This document shows positions 41,696-50,686 of a stretch of DNA of 64,000 bases, piece after piece. The DNA is from Acidobacteriota bacterium. GTDB taxonomy: Bacteria > Acidobacteriota > Terriglobia > Terriglobales > SCQP01. Each line of letters opens with the position of its first letter. Position 1 is the first letter of the stretch. The notes beneath the pieces are model-generated. The model made no database searches. It was not told the origin of the DNA and saw nothing but the letters and a program-made list of their open reading frames with translations. The translations under genes and the position numbers were made by a program. The stretch is from the NCBI GenBank assembly GCA_004299485.1, contig SCQP01000014.1:248001-312000 (forward strand), given 5' to 3'.

Positions 41696-42645
41696 AAGAA
41701 CCCCTGTACTGAGGATGCACTCACGGCCTGTGATGTTGCGGCCAGCTCGAGCGCGGCGTCACGCAGCCGCCAGTACGGCTTCTCGGATGCGCGGAAACGG
41801 CGGACCTGGCCGATGCGACGCAGAGCTTGCCCATAACCTAGATGGTAGGCCCAATTGCCCTTAAGCAGCATCTGCAATAGCAGCAGGTGCGCCCAGGCGA
41901 GGTGCCGCAGCAGGCGGGAGCGGTCGAGGTTGCGCCAGTGGAACAGAAGCCGGTTGCGTTCGATGATCGCCTGGCGGCGGAAACGGTTCTGATGGCGGTT
42001 CACGCTGGAGCTGCGCTGATGGTAGAGGACGGAGGCAGGCTCGTAGGCGAGCTGCCAGCCGCGCTTGCGGGCGCGGTAGGACAGGTCGAGGTCTTCGCTG
42101 TAATAGGGGGCAAAGACAGGGTCGAAGCCGCCGAGTTCCAGAAACGCGCTGCGGCGGAAGGCACAGAAGCCGCCGGCCAGCATGAAGCTCGCGCCTGCAG
42201 GCTGCTCGTAGTTGCGCCAGGACTCCCAAAAGCCGCGGCGGAAACGGCCGAGCTTGCCGCCGGTGGAAAAGACTTTTTCGGGCAGATCGAAGGCGCGGAG
42301 CGTGATGCCGAAGAGTTCGGAGCGGTCGAAGCCGAGGGCAATGGGATCGAGGCAGCCGGGCGTTAGCTCGACATCGCTGTTGAGCAGGACAACTATCTCC
42401 GCCCGCGCGGTTTCGATGCCGGCGTTGGCGGCAGGACCGAAGCCGCGGTTGCGCTCGGAACGCAGGACGCGCGCCGCCGGGTAATGCTCGGCCAGCCAGG
42501 CGGCAGTGCCGTCGGTGGAACCGTCGTCCGAGATCACCAGCTCACGCTCAGGCGTGAGCTCGGCGGCGACGGAGGGCAGGAAGCGGGCGAGGAGATCACG
42601 GCCGTTCCAGGTCGGAATGACAATGCTGAGGGCGGGAGGCGTCAA
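41692..42645 (-). CDS. GT2-family glycosyltransferase (rhamnosyltransferase-like)
   Basis: A 317-aa GT-A enzyme. IVIPTWNGRDLLARFLPS and LVISDDGSTDGTAAWL form the donor site, VVLLNSDVELTPG carries the metal-binding DxE, and PYYSEDLDLSYRARKRGW contains the catalytic-base region. The Trp/Leu-rich segment near 265-280 may attach it to the membrane. It is the middle gene of an overlapping trio with SIMPL and YtxH-like genes. It probably acts in cell-surface polysaccharide synthesis. Confidence 0.9.
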   Translation of the reverse strand: MTPPALSIVIPTWNGRDLLARFLPSVAAELTPERELVISDDGSTDGTAAWLAEHYPAARVLRSERNRGFGPAANAGIETARAEIVVLLNSDVELTPGCLDPIALGFDRSELFGITLRAFDLPEKVFSTGGKLGRFRRGFWESWRNYEQPAGASFMLAGGFCAFRRSAFLELGGFDPVFAPYYSEDLDLSYRARKRGWQLAYEPASVLYHQRSSSVNRHQNRFRRQAIIERNRLLFHWRNLDRSRLLRHLAWAHLLLLQMLLKGNWAYHLGYGQALRRIGQVRRFRASEKPYWRLRDAALELAATSQAVSASSVQGFL

Positions 42646-43340
42646 TGGCCGAGGTTGAAGACGGCGGTGATGTTGGCGGTGACGGTAATTTCCTGAGGGG
42701 TGAACTGCTCCGTCGGGGCGGGAACGGCCTCGGCGGCCATGGCGGTAAAGCGCGGCATCGGCCGGACGAAGCCACCCGAGGTATCCACCGTTACCGATTG
42801 CAGGCCGGCCAGCGCCACACCGGCGGCGCGCGCCAAAGCGGCGGCTTCACCGCGGGCTTTGGCAAAGCCATCCGCAATCGCTGCGGCTTTGGCTTTTTCC
42901 GGATGCGCAAGCTCGAAGCTGACGTTGCGAAGCGCGTTCAGACCCTTGCCGGTGGCAGCGTTCAGGAGCGAACCGATACGGGCGAAGTCGGTCAGCTTAA
43001 GTTCGAGATCATTGCGAACGGTGTAACTGGTGACCTGATGGGTTTTATAGTCTACGTTCGGCTGCACCTGAAAGCCGCTCCAGTGCGCCTCGTCGGGCCG
43101 GAAGCCTTGCTGGCGCAGGAGCATACGCACTTCGGCGGCCTGGCTTTGCGCCTGGGCATAGGCAGTCTTCAGGTCAGCGCTTTGGCCGGTCACTTCCATC
43201 GAGACGACGGCCGTATCGGGCGCGGTCTTGAAGCTGCCCTGGGCCGTGACCGTTACGGTGGGTGCGTTGGGCGCTTTGGCCTGCGCCAGCGCCAAAGCGG
43301 GCGTCAGCAGGAGCGCGGCGACACAAACGGTTTTGCGCAT
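42642..43340 (-). CDS. SIMPL-domain (DUF541/YggE-like) exported protein
   Basis: A 232-aa periplasmic protein with a signal peptide (about 1-20, ending PALALAQ). The SIMPL domain starts VTVTAQGSFKTAPDTAVVSMEV and includes AHPEKAKAAAIADGFAKARGEAAALA. YggE homologues have been linked to oxidative-stress tolerance, but no mechanism is known. It is the first gene of an operon with the GT2 and YtxH-like genes (4-bp overlaps). Confidence 0.88.
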   Translation of the reverse strand: MRKTVCVAALLLTPALALAQAKAPNAPTVTVTAQGSFKTAPDTAVVSMEVTGQSADLKTAYAQAQSQAAEVRMLLRQQGFRPDEAHWSGFQVQPNVDYKTHQVTSYTVRNDLELKLTDFARIGSLLNAATGKGLNALRNVSFELAHPEKAKAAAIADGFAKARGEAAALARAAGVALAGLQSVTVDTSGGFVRPMPRFTAMAAEAVPAPTEQFTPQEITVTANITAVFNLGH

Positions 43341-43347
43341 AGTGCTC

Positions 43348-43353
43348 AGTTTA
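43348..43353 (-). promoter_or_regulatory. -10 box (TAAACT) of the SIMPL operon
   Basis: TAAACT is followed by seven bases and the ATG. This is another gene without visible room for a leader. Confidence 0.35.
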
Positions 43354-43390
43354 CGCCGGAGAGTGTTCTCGCAGGCTATGCTAATCCCTC

Positions 43391-44521
43391 ATGGAGGTGA
43401 TGATCATTGCGGGCGAGGCTTCCGGCGACGCGCACGCGGCGGAACTGATTACGGAGTTGCGGCGGCGCTTCCCGGCCCTGCATTTTTTTGGCTGCGGAGG
43501 AGAGCGCATGGCTGCGGCGGGATGCGAGCTGCTGGTCCATGACCGCGAGCTGGCGGTGATGGGGTTGGTGGAAGTCGTGCGCCATCTGCCGCGTCTGCGG
43601 CGGCTGCTGGCCAAGCTGAAAGCCGCGCTGCGGGAACGGCGGCCGCAGGGCGTCATTCTGGTGGATTTTCCGGATTTCAACCTGCGGCTGGCGGCCGCGG
43701 CGCATGAGCTGAAAATTCCGGTGGCTTATTTCATCAGCCCCCAACTTTGGGCCTGGCGCAGTGGGCGGGTGAAGCAGATTCAGCGATACGTGAAGCGGAT
43801 GATCTGCATTTTCCCGTTTGAGGAGGAGTTTTACGAGCGCCATGGCGTGCAGGTCGCCGCGGTAGGCCATCCGCTGGTAGAGCGCGTGGCGCGATGGCGG
43901 GCGGAACACCCGGTTGCGAGGGATGACCGCACCGTCGCGGTCCTGCCGGGCAGCCGGCAGCGCGAAGTCGAGATGCATCTGCCGGTGCTGACCGAGGCCA
44001 TGCAGCGCTTGCAGGCCACACACGGATGCAAGTTTGTACTGCCGGTGGCGCCGCATGTTTCTGTCGAAAGCATACGCGCCATGGTCCCCGAAGGCGTGCA
44101 ATTGCTGCCCGGCAATGAGATGTACACGGCCTTGGCGCAGGCGCGGATGGCGCTGGTCGCCAGCGGCACGGCAACGGTGGAAACCGCGCTGCTAGGCGTG
44201 CCGATGGTGGTGTTCTACAAGCTCGCGCCGCTCAGCTTTCAGCTTGGACGGCGGCTGGTGCATACCGAGCATGTGGCCATGGTGAACCTCATTGCCGAAC
44301 GTGGTGTGGTCCCCGAGCTCATCCAGGGCGCGTTTTCGGCTGCGGCGATCACGGATTGGGCCACGCGGTTGCTGGGCGACGGCCCCGAACGGCAGGTGCA
44401 GCTTGACGGCCTAGCGGAGGTGCGGGCAAGGCTGGGTCCGCCGGGCGCCATCAGTCGTGCCGCGGATGCCGTGGCCGGGGCTTTGGGCCTTTGCGGGCAC
44501 GTGGGACTGGCGAGTACCTAA
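43391..44521 (+). CDS. lpxB: Lipid-A-disaccharide synthase LpxB
   Basis: LpxB joins UDP-diacylglucosamine and lipid X in lipid A synthesis, which implies an outer membrane. IIAGEASGDAHAAELI is at the N-terminus and FGCGGERMAAAGCELLV follows. ILVDFPDFNLRLA, YFISPQLWAW and VLPGSRQREVE lead to the acceptor site ASGTATVETALLGVPMVV. Length 376 aa is normal. Confidence 0.95.
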   Translation: MEVMIIAGEASGDAHAAELITELRRRFPALHFFGCGGERMAAAGCELLVHDRELAVMGLVEVVRHLPRLRRLLAKLKAALRERRPQGVILVDFPDFNLRLAAAAHELKIPVAYFISPQLWAWRSGRVKQIQRYVKRMICIFPFEEEFYERHGVQVAAVGHPLVERVARWRAEHPVARDDRTVAVLPGSRQREVEMHLPVLTEAMQRLQATHGCKFVLPVAPHVSVESIRAMVPEGVQLLPGNEMYTALAQARMALVASGTATVETALLGVPMVVFYKLAPLSFQLGRRLVHTEHVAMVNLIAERGVVPELIQGAFSAAAITDWATRLLGDGPERQVQLDGLAEVRARLGPPGAISRAADAVAGALGLCGHVGLAST

Positions 44522-44558
44522 CCGGACCCGCAACAGCGTCTATACTGAAGGCAACTAT

Positions 44559-46649
44559 ATGAAACGCCGGAATATCAAGGGCGTCCTTCTGGCCATTGCG
44601 GTGGCATTGGCTTTGGTAGCAATTTCGGATGCGCAGGGAACGCAGGCCATCCCTCCGCCGCCGGTGATCAAGCATCAAGCACCGCCCAAAACGCTGAAAG
44701 AGCAAGCGCCGGCGCCGCTGCCGACGGCGCCGCCGCCACCGTTTGTGGTCGGTCATTACGACCTGAACCTGAACTTTAATTTTCCTGCGCATACGCTGGA
44801 AACCACGGCCAAGTTGACCATTAATCCTGCCAGCCAACTGACCAGCGCCAGCTTGCAGTTGAATCAGGCCATGCAGATCCGGAGCATCACCGACGCCGCC
44901 GGCAATGCGCTGGCCCACATGCGGCAGCAGGACAAGGTGATCGTAACGTTTTCGCCGCCGCTCGCCGCCAACACGCCCAGCGTCATTACCGTGCAGTATG
45001 CCGGCGCGCTGCCCGACGCCGCCACGAGCCCGATCAGCGGCATCCGCACGGCCTATGTGGGGACCGACGGTGCGTTCTTACTGTACCCGGGCGAGTGGTT
45101 TCCGATGGCGGGCTACGATACCTCGCGCTTCACCGCTGACATTACGGCTACATTGCCGGCGGGCATGACCATGGTAGCGAGCGGAACCGGAACCACGACG
45201 GCGGCGGCCAATGGGGGTACGACCTACCACTTCCAACAGGCCCACGCCAGCTTCCCAGGCACCGTGATTGTCACACCGCTCAAGGCGCAGAGCTTTAACC
45301 AGAACGGGGTGGCCTCGAACTTCTACTTCAGCTCGGACGTTCCCGCAGCGCTGGCCGCCGGCTATGCCAAGACTGCGGCGGATATATACACGTTCCTGAC
45401 CGACACGTTCGGCACGCCGCCCTATGCGACGGCCACGCAGCCGCTGCAGTTTGTCGAGCTGCCTTCGGATGCGCTGCCTTCGTTCGCCTCGCCGGGACTG
45501 GTGGTGCTGTCGCGCACCTCGATTGGCTCCAGCGTGAGCCTGAACCTGATGGTGGACGAGATCGCGCAGCAATGGTTTGGGGTGATGGTCAGCCCCGCAT
45601 CGCTCGACGATGCCTGGCTGCAGTATGGCGCGGCGCGCTACGCCGAGGCGCTCTACATCGACCACACCCAGGGTAAAGCCGCCTGGCAAGCGCTGGTACA
45701 GCAGCTTGCGGTCGGGGCGTTGAGCTATCCGCAAACGGCGCTCAGCAATTCCAGCTCGCTCTACGTGTTCTCTCCGCAGTTCCAGGACATGAACTACGAC
45801 AAAGGCGCGATGCTGTTCCATATGCTGAGCTGGCAGCTTGGCGCGCAGCCCTTCAACAATGCCCTGCGCGACATCGTGAATCACTATGCCTGGAAGCCGA
45901 TCACCACCAATGATTTCATGCAGGCGCTGCAAAAGAGCACCGACGCTGACCTGCGCAGCTTTTTCAGCCAGTGGTATCAGGGCACGGCGATTCCGACGTT
46001 TTCCGATCAGTACACCATTTATCGCCTGGGCACGGGCGGGTTCCGTGTGACCGGGACCGTGCAGCAGAATCTGGATTTATTCAACATGCCGGTCGAAGTT
46101 GCGGTTGAGACCGACGGGGCCACGGCGACGCGGACCGTTCCGGTGTCCGGCAGCACGAGCAGTTTCAGTCTGGACATGCAGGACCGGCCGCTGAAGGTGT
46201 CGGTCGACCCCAACGGCTGGATTCTCAAAGCCAGCCCGGCACTGGACCTAAAGGTCGCACTCTCGCGCGGCGACAACGATGTGGCAGCCGGCAACTTCCC
46301 GGCGGCGGTGGCGCAATACGAAAGCGCGCTGAAAATCAACCCTATCAGCTCGCTCTCGTACTACCGGCTGGCCGAGGCGTATTACCAGGAAGAAAACTGG
46401 CAGAACGCCGCCGACGCCTACCGGCAGGCGATCAATGGGGATTTGAATCCGGAGTGGGTTGCGGTCTGGAGCCACATTCAGCTTGGCAAGATCTTTGACA
46501 TGACCGGCCAGCGCAACCGGGCGCTGAACGAGTACCAGCTCGCCATCGCCACCCACGACGACACCAACAACGCCCAGGAAATCGCCCGCCAATATATGCA
46601 ATCACCGTACAAGACCAGCAATGGGCCCGCGGCGAGCGGCGGCGAGTAA
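44559..46649 (+). CDS. Exported M1-peptidase-like protein with degenerate active site and C-terminal TPRs
   Basis: A 696-aa protein with a signal peptide (about 1-25). The N-terminal half follows the M1 aminopeptidase plan: a beta-sandwich, then GAFLLYPGEWFPMAGYD and the catalytic-helix region. However, the zinc motif HExxH is replaced by DEIAQ (about 333-337, VDEIAQQWFG), and the usual NEGxA becomes QYGAA. Metal binding and hydrolysis are therefore unlikely. The last 140 residues are two to three TPR-like helix pairs (VAQYESALKINPISSLSYYRLAEAYY type). It may be a scaffold or binding protein. HIT follows within 2 nt. Confidence 0.85.
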   Translation: MKRRNIKGVLLAIAVALALVAISDAQGTQAIPPPPVIKHQAPPKTLKEQAPAPLPTAPPPPFVVGHYDLNLNFNFPAHTLETTAKLTINPASQLTSASLQLNQAMQIRSITDAAGNALAHMRQQDKVIVTFSPPLAANTPSVITVQYAGALPDAATSPISGIRTAYVGTDGAFLLYPGEWFPMAGYDTSRFTADITATLPAGMTMVASGTGTTTAAANGGTTYHFQQAHASFPGTVIVTPLKAQSFNQNGVASNFYFSSDVPAALAAGYAKTAADIYTFLTDTFGTPPYATATQPLQFVELPSDALPSFASPGLVVLSRTSIGSSVSLNLMVDEIAQQWFGVMVSPASLDDAWLQYGAARYAEALYIDHTQGKAAWQALVQQLAVGALSYPQTALSNSSSLYVFSPQFQDMNYDKGAMLFHMLSWQLGAQPFNNALRDIVNHYAWKPITTNDFMQALQKSTDADLRSFFSQWYQGTAIPTFSDQYTIYRLGTGGFRVTGTVQQNLDLFNMPVEVAVETDGATATRTVPVSGSTSSFSLDMQDRPLKVSVDPNGWILKASPALDLKVALSRGDNDVAAGNFPAAVAQYESALKINPISSLSYYRLAEAYYQEENWQNAADAYRQAINGDLNPEWVAVWSHIQLGKIFDMTGQRNRALNEYQLAIATHDDTNNAQEIARQYMQSPYKTSNGPAASGGE

Positions 46650-46651
46650 TC

Positions 46652-46999
46652 ATGGCGGCGGAAGATTGCCTATTTTGCCGCATCATTGCGGGCGAAATTC
46701 CCTCGAAGAAGGTCTACGAGGATGAGCACGTCTATGCGTTTGAGGATATTCAGCCGGGCGCGCCGACGCACATTCTGCTGGTGCCGAAGCGGCATCTGGG
46801 CGGCCTGGCCGAGGCCGGGGAAGGCGATGCGCGGTTGCTCGGCGAGCTGCAACTGCACGCGGCGCGGCTGGCGGGTGAACGTAAGCTGACGGGCGGATAC
46901 CGGACAGTGTTGAATGTTGGACCCGATGCCGGCCAAAGCGTGTTTCACCTGCACCTGCACCTGCTGGGCGGCCGCGCCATGCATTGGCCGCCGGGCTAG
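46652..46999 (+). CDS. HIT family nucleotide-binding protein (histidine triad)
   Basis: A 115-aa HIT hydrolase, likely of the HinT type. CLFCRIIAGEIPSKKVYED is at the N-terminus, and the triad HLHLHLLGGR is at about 99-108 with the catalytic His in the middle. It hydrolyses adenosine phosphoramidates in known members. It is cotranscribed with the M1-like gene. Confidence 0.94.
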   Translation: MAAEDCLFCRIIAGEIPSKKVYEDEHVYAFEDIQPGAPTHILLVPKRHLGGLAEAGEGDARLLGELQLHAARLAGERKLTGGYRTVLNVGPDAGQSVFHLHLHLLGGRAMHWPPG

Positions 47000-47000
47000 A

Positions 47001-47441
47001 CTAAGGCACGAGATCCAGGGGGCGGTCCAAATGCGGCCCCACGCGCAAGGCTCCAAAATCGCGACGGTCCGTGGTCAACACGCGAAACGTTTTTCGCCGT
47101 TCCGCGACGGCCGCTACACAGCCATCAACCAGACCAAGCTGCAACTCGGCAAAACGAGCGTCCAGGTAAAGGGCGCGCGCGATATCATCCGGCAGCGCAG
47201 GTTCGAACTCGTAACGGCTGGCCGGATCAAAGATGTCCGCCACGAGCGCCCGCATAGCGGCCCGCTCGGCGCGCAAGAAATAATCCACCTCAGCCAGTAC
47301 AAGTCCTGGCACCACCACGCGCACCGCTTCCCGCAACTCGGAAGTGAAGTCGGGGAAGCTCGGGAGTCCATCCGGCCGGCGCGCCAAGGCGCGGAGCAGG
47401 CCGCCGGTGTCGGCAATCAACGCCGGTTTCATTACTCGCAA
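47001..47441 (-). CDS. PIN-domain protein, probable VapC-type toxin
   Basis: A 146-aa PIN domain. The N-terminal acidic strand is PALIADTGGLLRALA and the conserved Glu is in VLAEVDYFLR. LVDGCVAAVAERR and LTTDRRDFGALR give the C-terminal Asp residues. Its start overlaps the ribbon-helix-helix gene by 10 bp. Together they look like a VapBC-type toxin-antitoxin pair. Confidence 0.88.
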   Translation of the reverse strand: MRVMKPALIADTGGLLRALARRPDGLPSFPDFTSELREAVRVVVPGLVLAEVDYFLRAERAAMRALVADIFDPASRYEFEPALPDDIARALYLDARFAELQLGLVDGCVAAVAERRKTFRVLTTDRRDFGALRVGPHLDRPLDLVP

Positions 47442-47656
47442 TCACGAAACAGGTGAGCCTCATCGCCCAGCTTCAGCGAGGTCGAAACAAAAAGGCCGGT
47501 GCGGGGCGCCCGCCGGCCAGGGTAAAACTCCGCCGCCGCCGCCCGCAGACCCTGGCGGATCAGTGCCGATGCGTTGTGTCCGGCCGCACGCGCCCGCTTG
47601 AGCGCTTGCAGATCCTCCGCCGCCAAACGTACCGTGGTGGTCTTATACTTCGCCAT
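47432..47656 (-). CDS. Ribbon-helix-helix antitoxin
   Basis: A 74-aa protein. The N-terminal strand-helix-helix (KTTTVRLAAEDLQALKRARA, then NASALIRQGLRAAAAEF) is the RHH DNA-binding fold. The tail would wrap the PIN toxin. It is upstream of the toxin gene and overlaps it, with its own TATGGT box 6 nt before the ATG. Confidence 0.85.
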   Translation of the reverse strand: MAKYKTTTVRLAAEDLQALKRARAAGHNASALIRQGLRAAAAEFYPGRRAPRTGLFVSTSLKLGDEAHLFRDCE

Positions 47657-47662
47657 ACAAAC

Positions 47663-47668
47663 ACCATA
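47663..47668 (-). promoter_or_regulatory. -10 box (TATGGT) of the toxin-antitoxin pair, leaderless arrangement
   Basis: TATGGT is followed by GTTTGT and the ATG of the antitoxin gene. The antitoxin probably represses its own promoter here, as in related systems. Confidence 0.45.
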
Positions 47669-47686
47669 CCACGGGACGCGATGGGG

Positions 47687-50320
47687 CTAGTTTTCACGCA
47701 GGGCGGCGAGGGGCGCGATGCGGCTGGCGCGGCGGGCGGGGATGTAGGCGGCGGCCAGAGCGACCAGCAATAGGACCGCGGCGACCGCAAGCCAAGTGAA
47801 CGGGTCCAGGGTAGCAGTGCGGTAGAGCAAATCCCCGAGGCTGGCATGCAGTATGCCGGACAGCAGCCAGGCGCAGAGGGCGCCGATGAGGAGGCCCGCC
47901 AGCGCCAGGCGGCCGCCGATGCCGATGACCATTCGTACGACGGAGCCAGGCGCAGCGCCCAGCGCCATACGGACCGCCAGCTCGCGCTTGCGGCCGGCAA
48001 CGGCGAAAGACAGCACGCCGTAAAGACCGATGCCTGCCAGCAACAGAGCCGCCAGGCCAAACACAGCGAGCAATAGCGTGTTGAATCGGCGCGGTGTGAT
48101 CGAGGCATCGAGCACGGCTTGCAAGGGACGCACGTTGGTGACTGGTATTTCCGGATCCACACCCGCCACAAACCGCGGCAGCGACAGCAGCGCGCGGTCG
48201 CGCCCCTGCACACTCAAGTAGAGGTTGCGGCAGGCGTCGTCAGATCTAGCGGTTGCGCACATCTGTCCGTAAGGGACGTAGGTTTGCAACCCTGCAGGCT
48301 GGTCGAGGCCGGACTCCTTGACATCGCCGGCAATCCCAACAATCGTTAGCCAGGGGGCGTGGCCGCCCGACGTCCCCCACGCAATGCGCTGCCCGATGGC
48401 GCTGCCGTGCCGCCAGTAGCGGCGGGCTATGCTGGCGCTGACAATGACCACATGGCGCCCGCCCTGAACTTCCTGGGGCGTAAAGTCGCGACCCTCAACC
48501 ATGGGAATTCCGAGGGTGCGGAAAAAGCCGCGCGTCACCAAGGTGTGCTTCGACACCGGAAGCGGGGTGCCAGCCGGCGCTGGCTTATCCTCAACCGTAA
48601 AAATGCGGCCCCAATTCGGTTCAGTCGGAAGCGCGGTGGAAACCGCACTCACCCTAACGCCCGGCTGCGCCTCGAGGCGCCCTTGCAGTTCTCTCACGAA
48701 CGTGACTGCCCGGCCGGCGGCGGCGTACTGAGTCTGGGGAAGAAGCAACTCGGCGGTGGTAACGCCCTGAGGGTGGGTACCGGAGCTGCCTGCTTCTGCC
48801 TGAACGAAGCTGTGTACCAGTAGCCCGGCACCACAGACGAGGACGAAGGCGATGGCTACCTGCGCTACCACGAGCGTCTGGCGCGCACGTGCTCCACTGC
48901 CACCACCGGCAAGCGAGGGCGCATCGGCGCGCAGGTTCTGCTCCAGATCCGAACGGGCGGCCGCGTGCGCCGGCAGCAGGCCACACAGCGGTCCAGCCAC
49001 TAACGCCACGGCGGCGGCGAAGAGCAGGGACCAACCGTTCAAGCCGATCTCCCGCACCTGAGGAAGGCTGGCCGGGGCGGATGCGGTGAGCGCGGCGAGT
49101 GCGCCCCAGGCCAGCATCAGCCCGCCCGCGGCAGCAACCAGGCTGAGTAACGTGGACTCGGTTAGCGCCTGGCGGATTAGACGCCCGCCGCTGGCGCCCA
49201 GTGCTGCCCGCAACGACCACTCGCGGCGGCGCGTGGTGGCGCGAACCAGAAATAAATTGGCCACGTTCGCACAACTGAGCAGCAACAGCAGCGCCGCGGC
49301 GCCCAGCAGCAGATCCATGAGGACGCGCGTTGGACCAATGACCAGATCACGCAGCGGATCGACCGTGATGACGAGTGAAAGGCCAGGGATTTTACCCAGC
49401 TTGGCTGCCCAGATCTGCAGGATTCGGCTGGAGGCCGCCTCCATTTGTACGCGCGCCTCGGCCGGCGTGGCGCCAGGCCGTAAGCGGGCCAGCACGCCAA
49501 AGTCAAAACCGTCGGCTAAGTCGGTGAGCTCGGTGGTCGTGAACGCCATGGGCACGAATAGCGCTGCGGGACGGTTGTCCGGCAGACCACGAGGCGGGAA
49601 CTCGAAGCCGGGCGGCATGACCCCCACCACGGTGTAGAGCACACCATCGAGATGCAGCGTCCGGCCTAGAACGTGTGGATCCCCGCCCAATTCCTGCTTC
49701 CACAACGCATTACTGAGAATGGCCACATGCTGGCCGGGCTGGTCCTGGCGCGCGGTAAAATTGCGCCCGAGCACCGGGCTGATGCCGAGCAGCGGCAATA
49801 AATTGGCTGAAATGCGCGTGGTTCGGACGCGCGCCGCAGCAGCAGCGCCCACCACCAGGTCGCGCTGATTCTCCTCAAAGCTCGCCACCCCGGTGAATTC
49901 CGCTCCCGCCCTCTGCACCTGAGCAATATCGGGCGCGGAGAAGGCGACAGGAGTTTTCAACAGCAGCGGCATGCTCTCGTGCAGCTCCATCAGGCGATTG
50001 GCGCCGGGATAGGCCAGCGGTTGCACGAGGACCGCATCGGCGACGGAAAAGATGGCGATGGCAGCTCCCAGGCCCAAGGCAAGAGTCATCAGCGCGGGGA
50101 TAGTAAAGCCAGGCGTGTGCCAGAGACCGCGGGCGGCATAGCGCAGGTCGCGCAGGGTGTTCTCCAGGAAGCTAACGCCGCGGGCATCGCGGCAGGCTTC
50201 CGCCGTGGCTTCGAGCTCGACGGTCTGGCGCGCGGTAGCAGCGTGGAACGACATTTCGTCCCGGAGATCACACTCCATGTGCGAACGGCGGAACAAGGCG
50301 CGCAGGCGAAAGAAGCTCAT
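47687..50320 (-). CDS. ADOP-type ABC transporter permease with N-terminal PadR-associated segment
   Basis: An 877-aa relative of the permease at 38.3 kb. The first 55 residues (RLRALFRRSHMECDLRDEMSFH) form the extra cytoplasmic segment usual for ADOP proteins that pair with PadR. MacB cores appear twice (LLPLLGISPVLGRNFTA with VVGVMPPGFEFP, and LGIPMVEGRDFTPQE with IVGIAGDVKES). FtsX helices include LLLLSCANVANLFLV and LLAGIGLYGVLSFAVAGRKRELAVRMALGAAP. It overlaps the PadR gene by 4 bp. The substrate is unknown. Confidence 0.92.
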   Translation of the reverse strand: MSFFRLRALFRRSHMECDLRDEMSFHAATARQTVELEATAEACRDARGVSFLENTLRDLRYAARGLWHTPGFTIPALMTLALGLGAAIAIFSVADAVLVQPLAYPGANRLMELHESMPLLLKTPVAFSAPDIAQVQRAGAEFTGVASFEENQRDLVVGAAAAARVRTTRISANLLPLLGISPVLGRNFTARQDQPGQHVAILSNALWKQELGGDPHVLGRTLHLDGVLYTVVGVMPPGFEFPPRGLPDNRPAALFVPMAFTTTELTDLADGFDFGVLARLRPGATPAEARVQMEAASSRILQIWAAKLGKIPGLSLVITVDPLRDLVIGPTRVLMDLLLGAAALLLLLSCANVANLFLVRATTRRREWSLRAALGASGGRLIRQALTESTLLSLVAAAGGLMLAWGALAALTASAPASLPQVREIGLNGWSLLFAAAVALVAGPLCGLLPAHAAARSDLEQNLRADAPSLAGGGSGARARQTLVVAQVAIAFVLVCGAGLLVHSFVQAEAGSSGTHPQGVTTAELLLPQTQYAAAGRAVTFVRELQGRLEAQPGVRVSAVSTALPTEPNWGRIFTVEDKPAPAGTPLPVSKHTLVTRGFFRTLGIPMVEGRDFTPQEVQGGRHVVIVSASIARRYWRHGSAIGQRIAWGTSGGHAPWLTIVGIAGDVKESGLDQPAGLQTYVPYGQMCATARSDDACRNLYLSVQGRDRALLSLPRFVAGVDPEIPVTNVRPLQAVLDASITPRRFNTLLLAVFGLAALLLAGIGLYGVLSFAVAGRKRELAVRMALGAAPGSVVRMVIGIGGRLALAGLLIGALCAWLLSGILHASLGDLLYRTATLDPFTWLAVAAVLLLVALAAAYIPARRASRIAPLAALREN

Positions 50321-50643
50321 GCGGACTCCAGAATGTCGTTGACCGCGACGGTCAACTGACGCCAGGCAGCGGACTCCTGTTCGAGCTGTTTGCGGCCGCG
50401 CACGGTCAGTTCATAGAACTTGGCACGGCGGTTGTTTTCGGACGCTCCCCAACGCGGGCGCAGCAGGCCGCGGCGCTCCAGCCGGTGCAATGCCGGATAG
50501 AGCGAGCCGGGGCGGACCGCTACGGCGCCACGCGAGATCTGGGCGATGCGCTCGGCGATGGCGCAGCCATGGCGCGGCTCGAGCGCGACCGCTTTCAAGA
50601 TCAGAAGATCGAGAGTACCCTGTGGGAGGTCGAGGCCGGACAT
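50317..50643 (-). CDS. PadR-family transcriptional regulator
   Basis: A 108-aa winged-helix regulator of the small PadR-s2 type. LPQGTLDLLILKAVALEPRHGCAIAERI is the N-terminal recognition region, then SLYPALHRLERRGLLRPRW and RAKFYELTVRGRKQLEQE. It is coupled to the ADOP permease by an ATGA overlap and has an AAGGAGAG ribosome binding site. It likely controls this two-gene operon. Confidence 0.94.
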   Translation of the reverse strand: MSGLDLPQGTLDLLILKAVALEPRHGCAIAERIAQISRGAVAVRPGSLYPALHRLERRGLLRPRWGASENNRRAKFYELTVRGRKQLEQESAAWRQLTVAVNDILESA

Positions 50644-50686
50644 ACTGCTCTCTCCTTGTACTTCGATAGAAGCCTAGCACGGCTTC

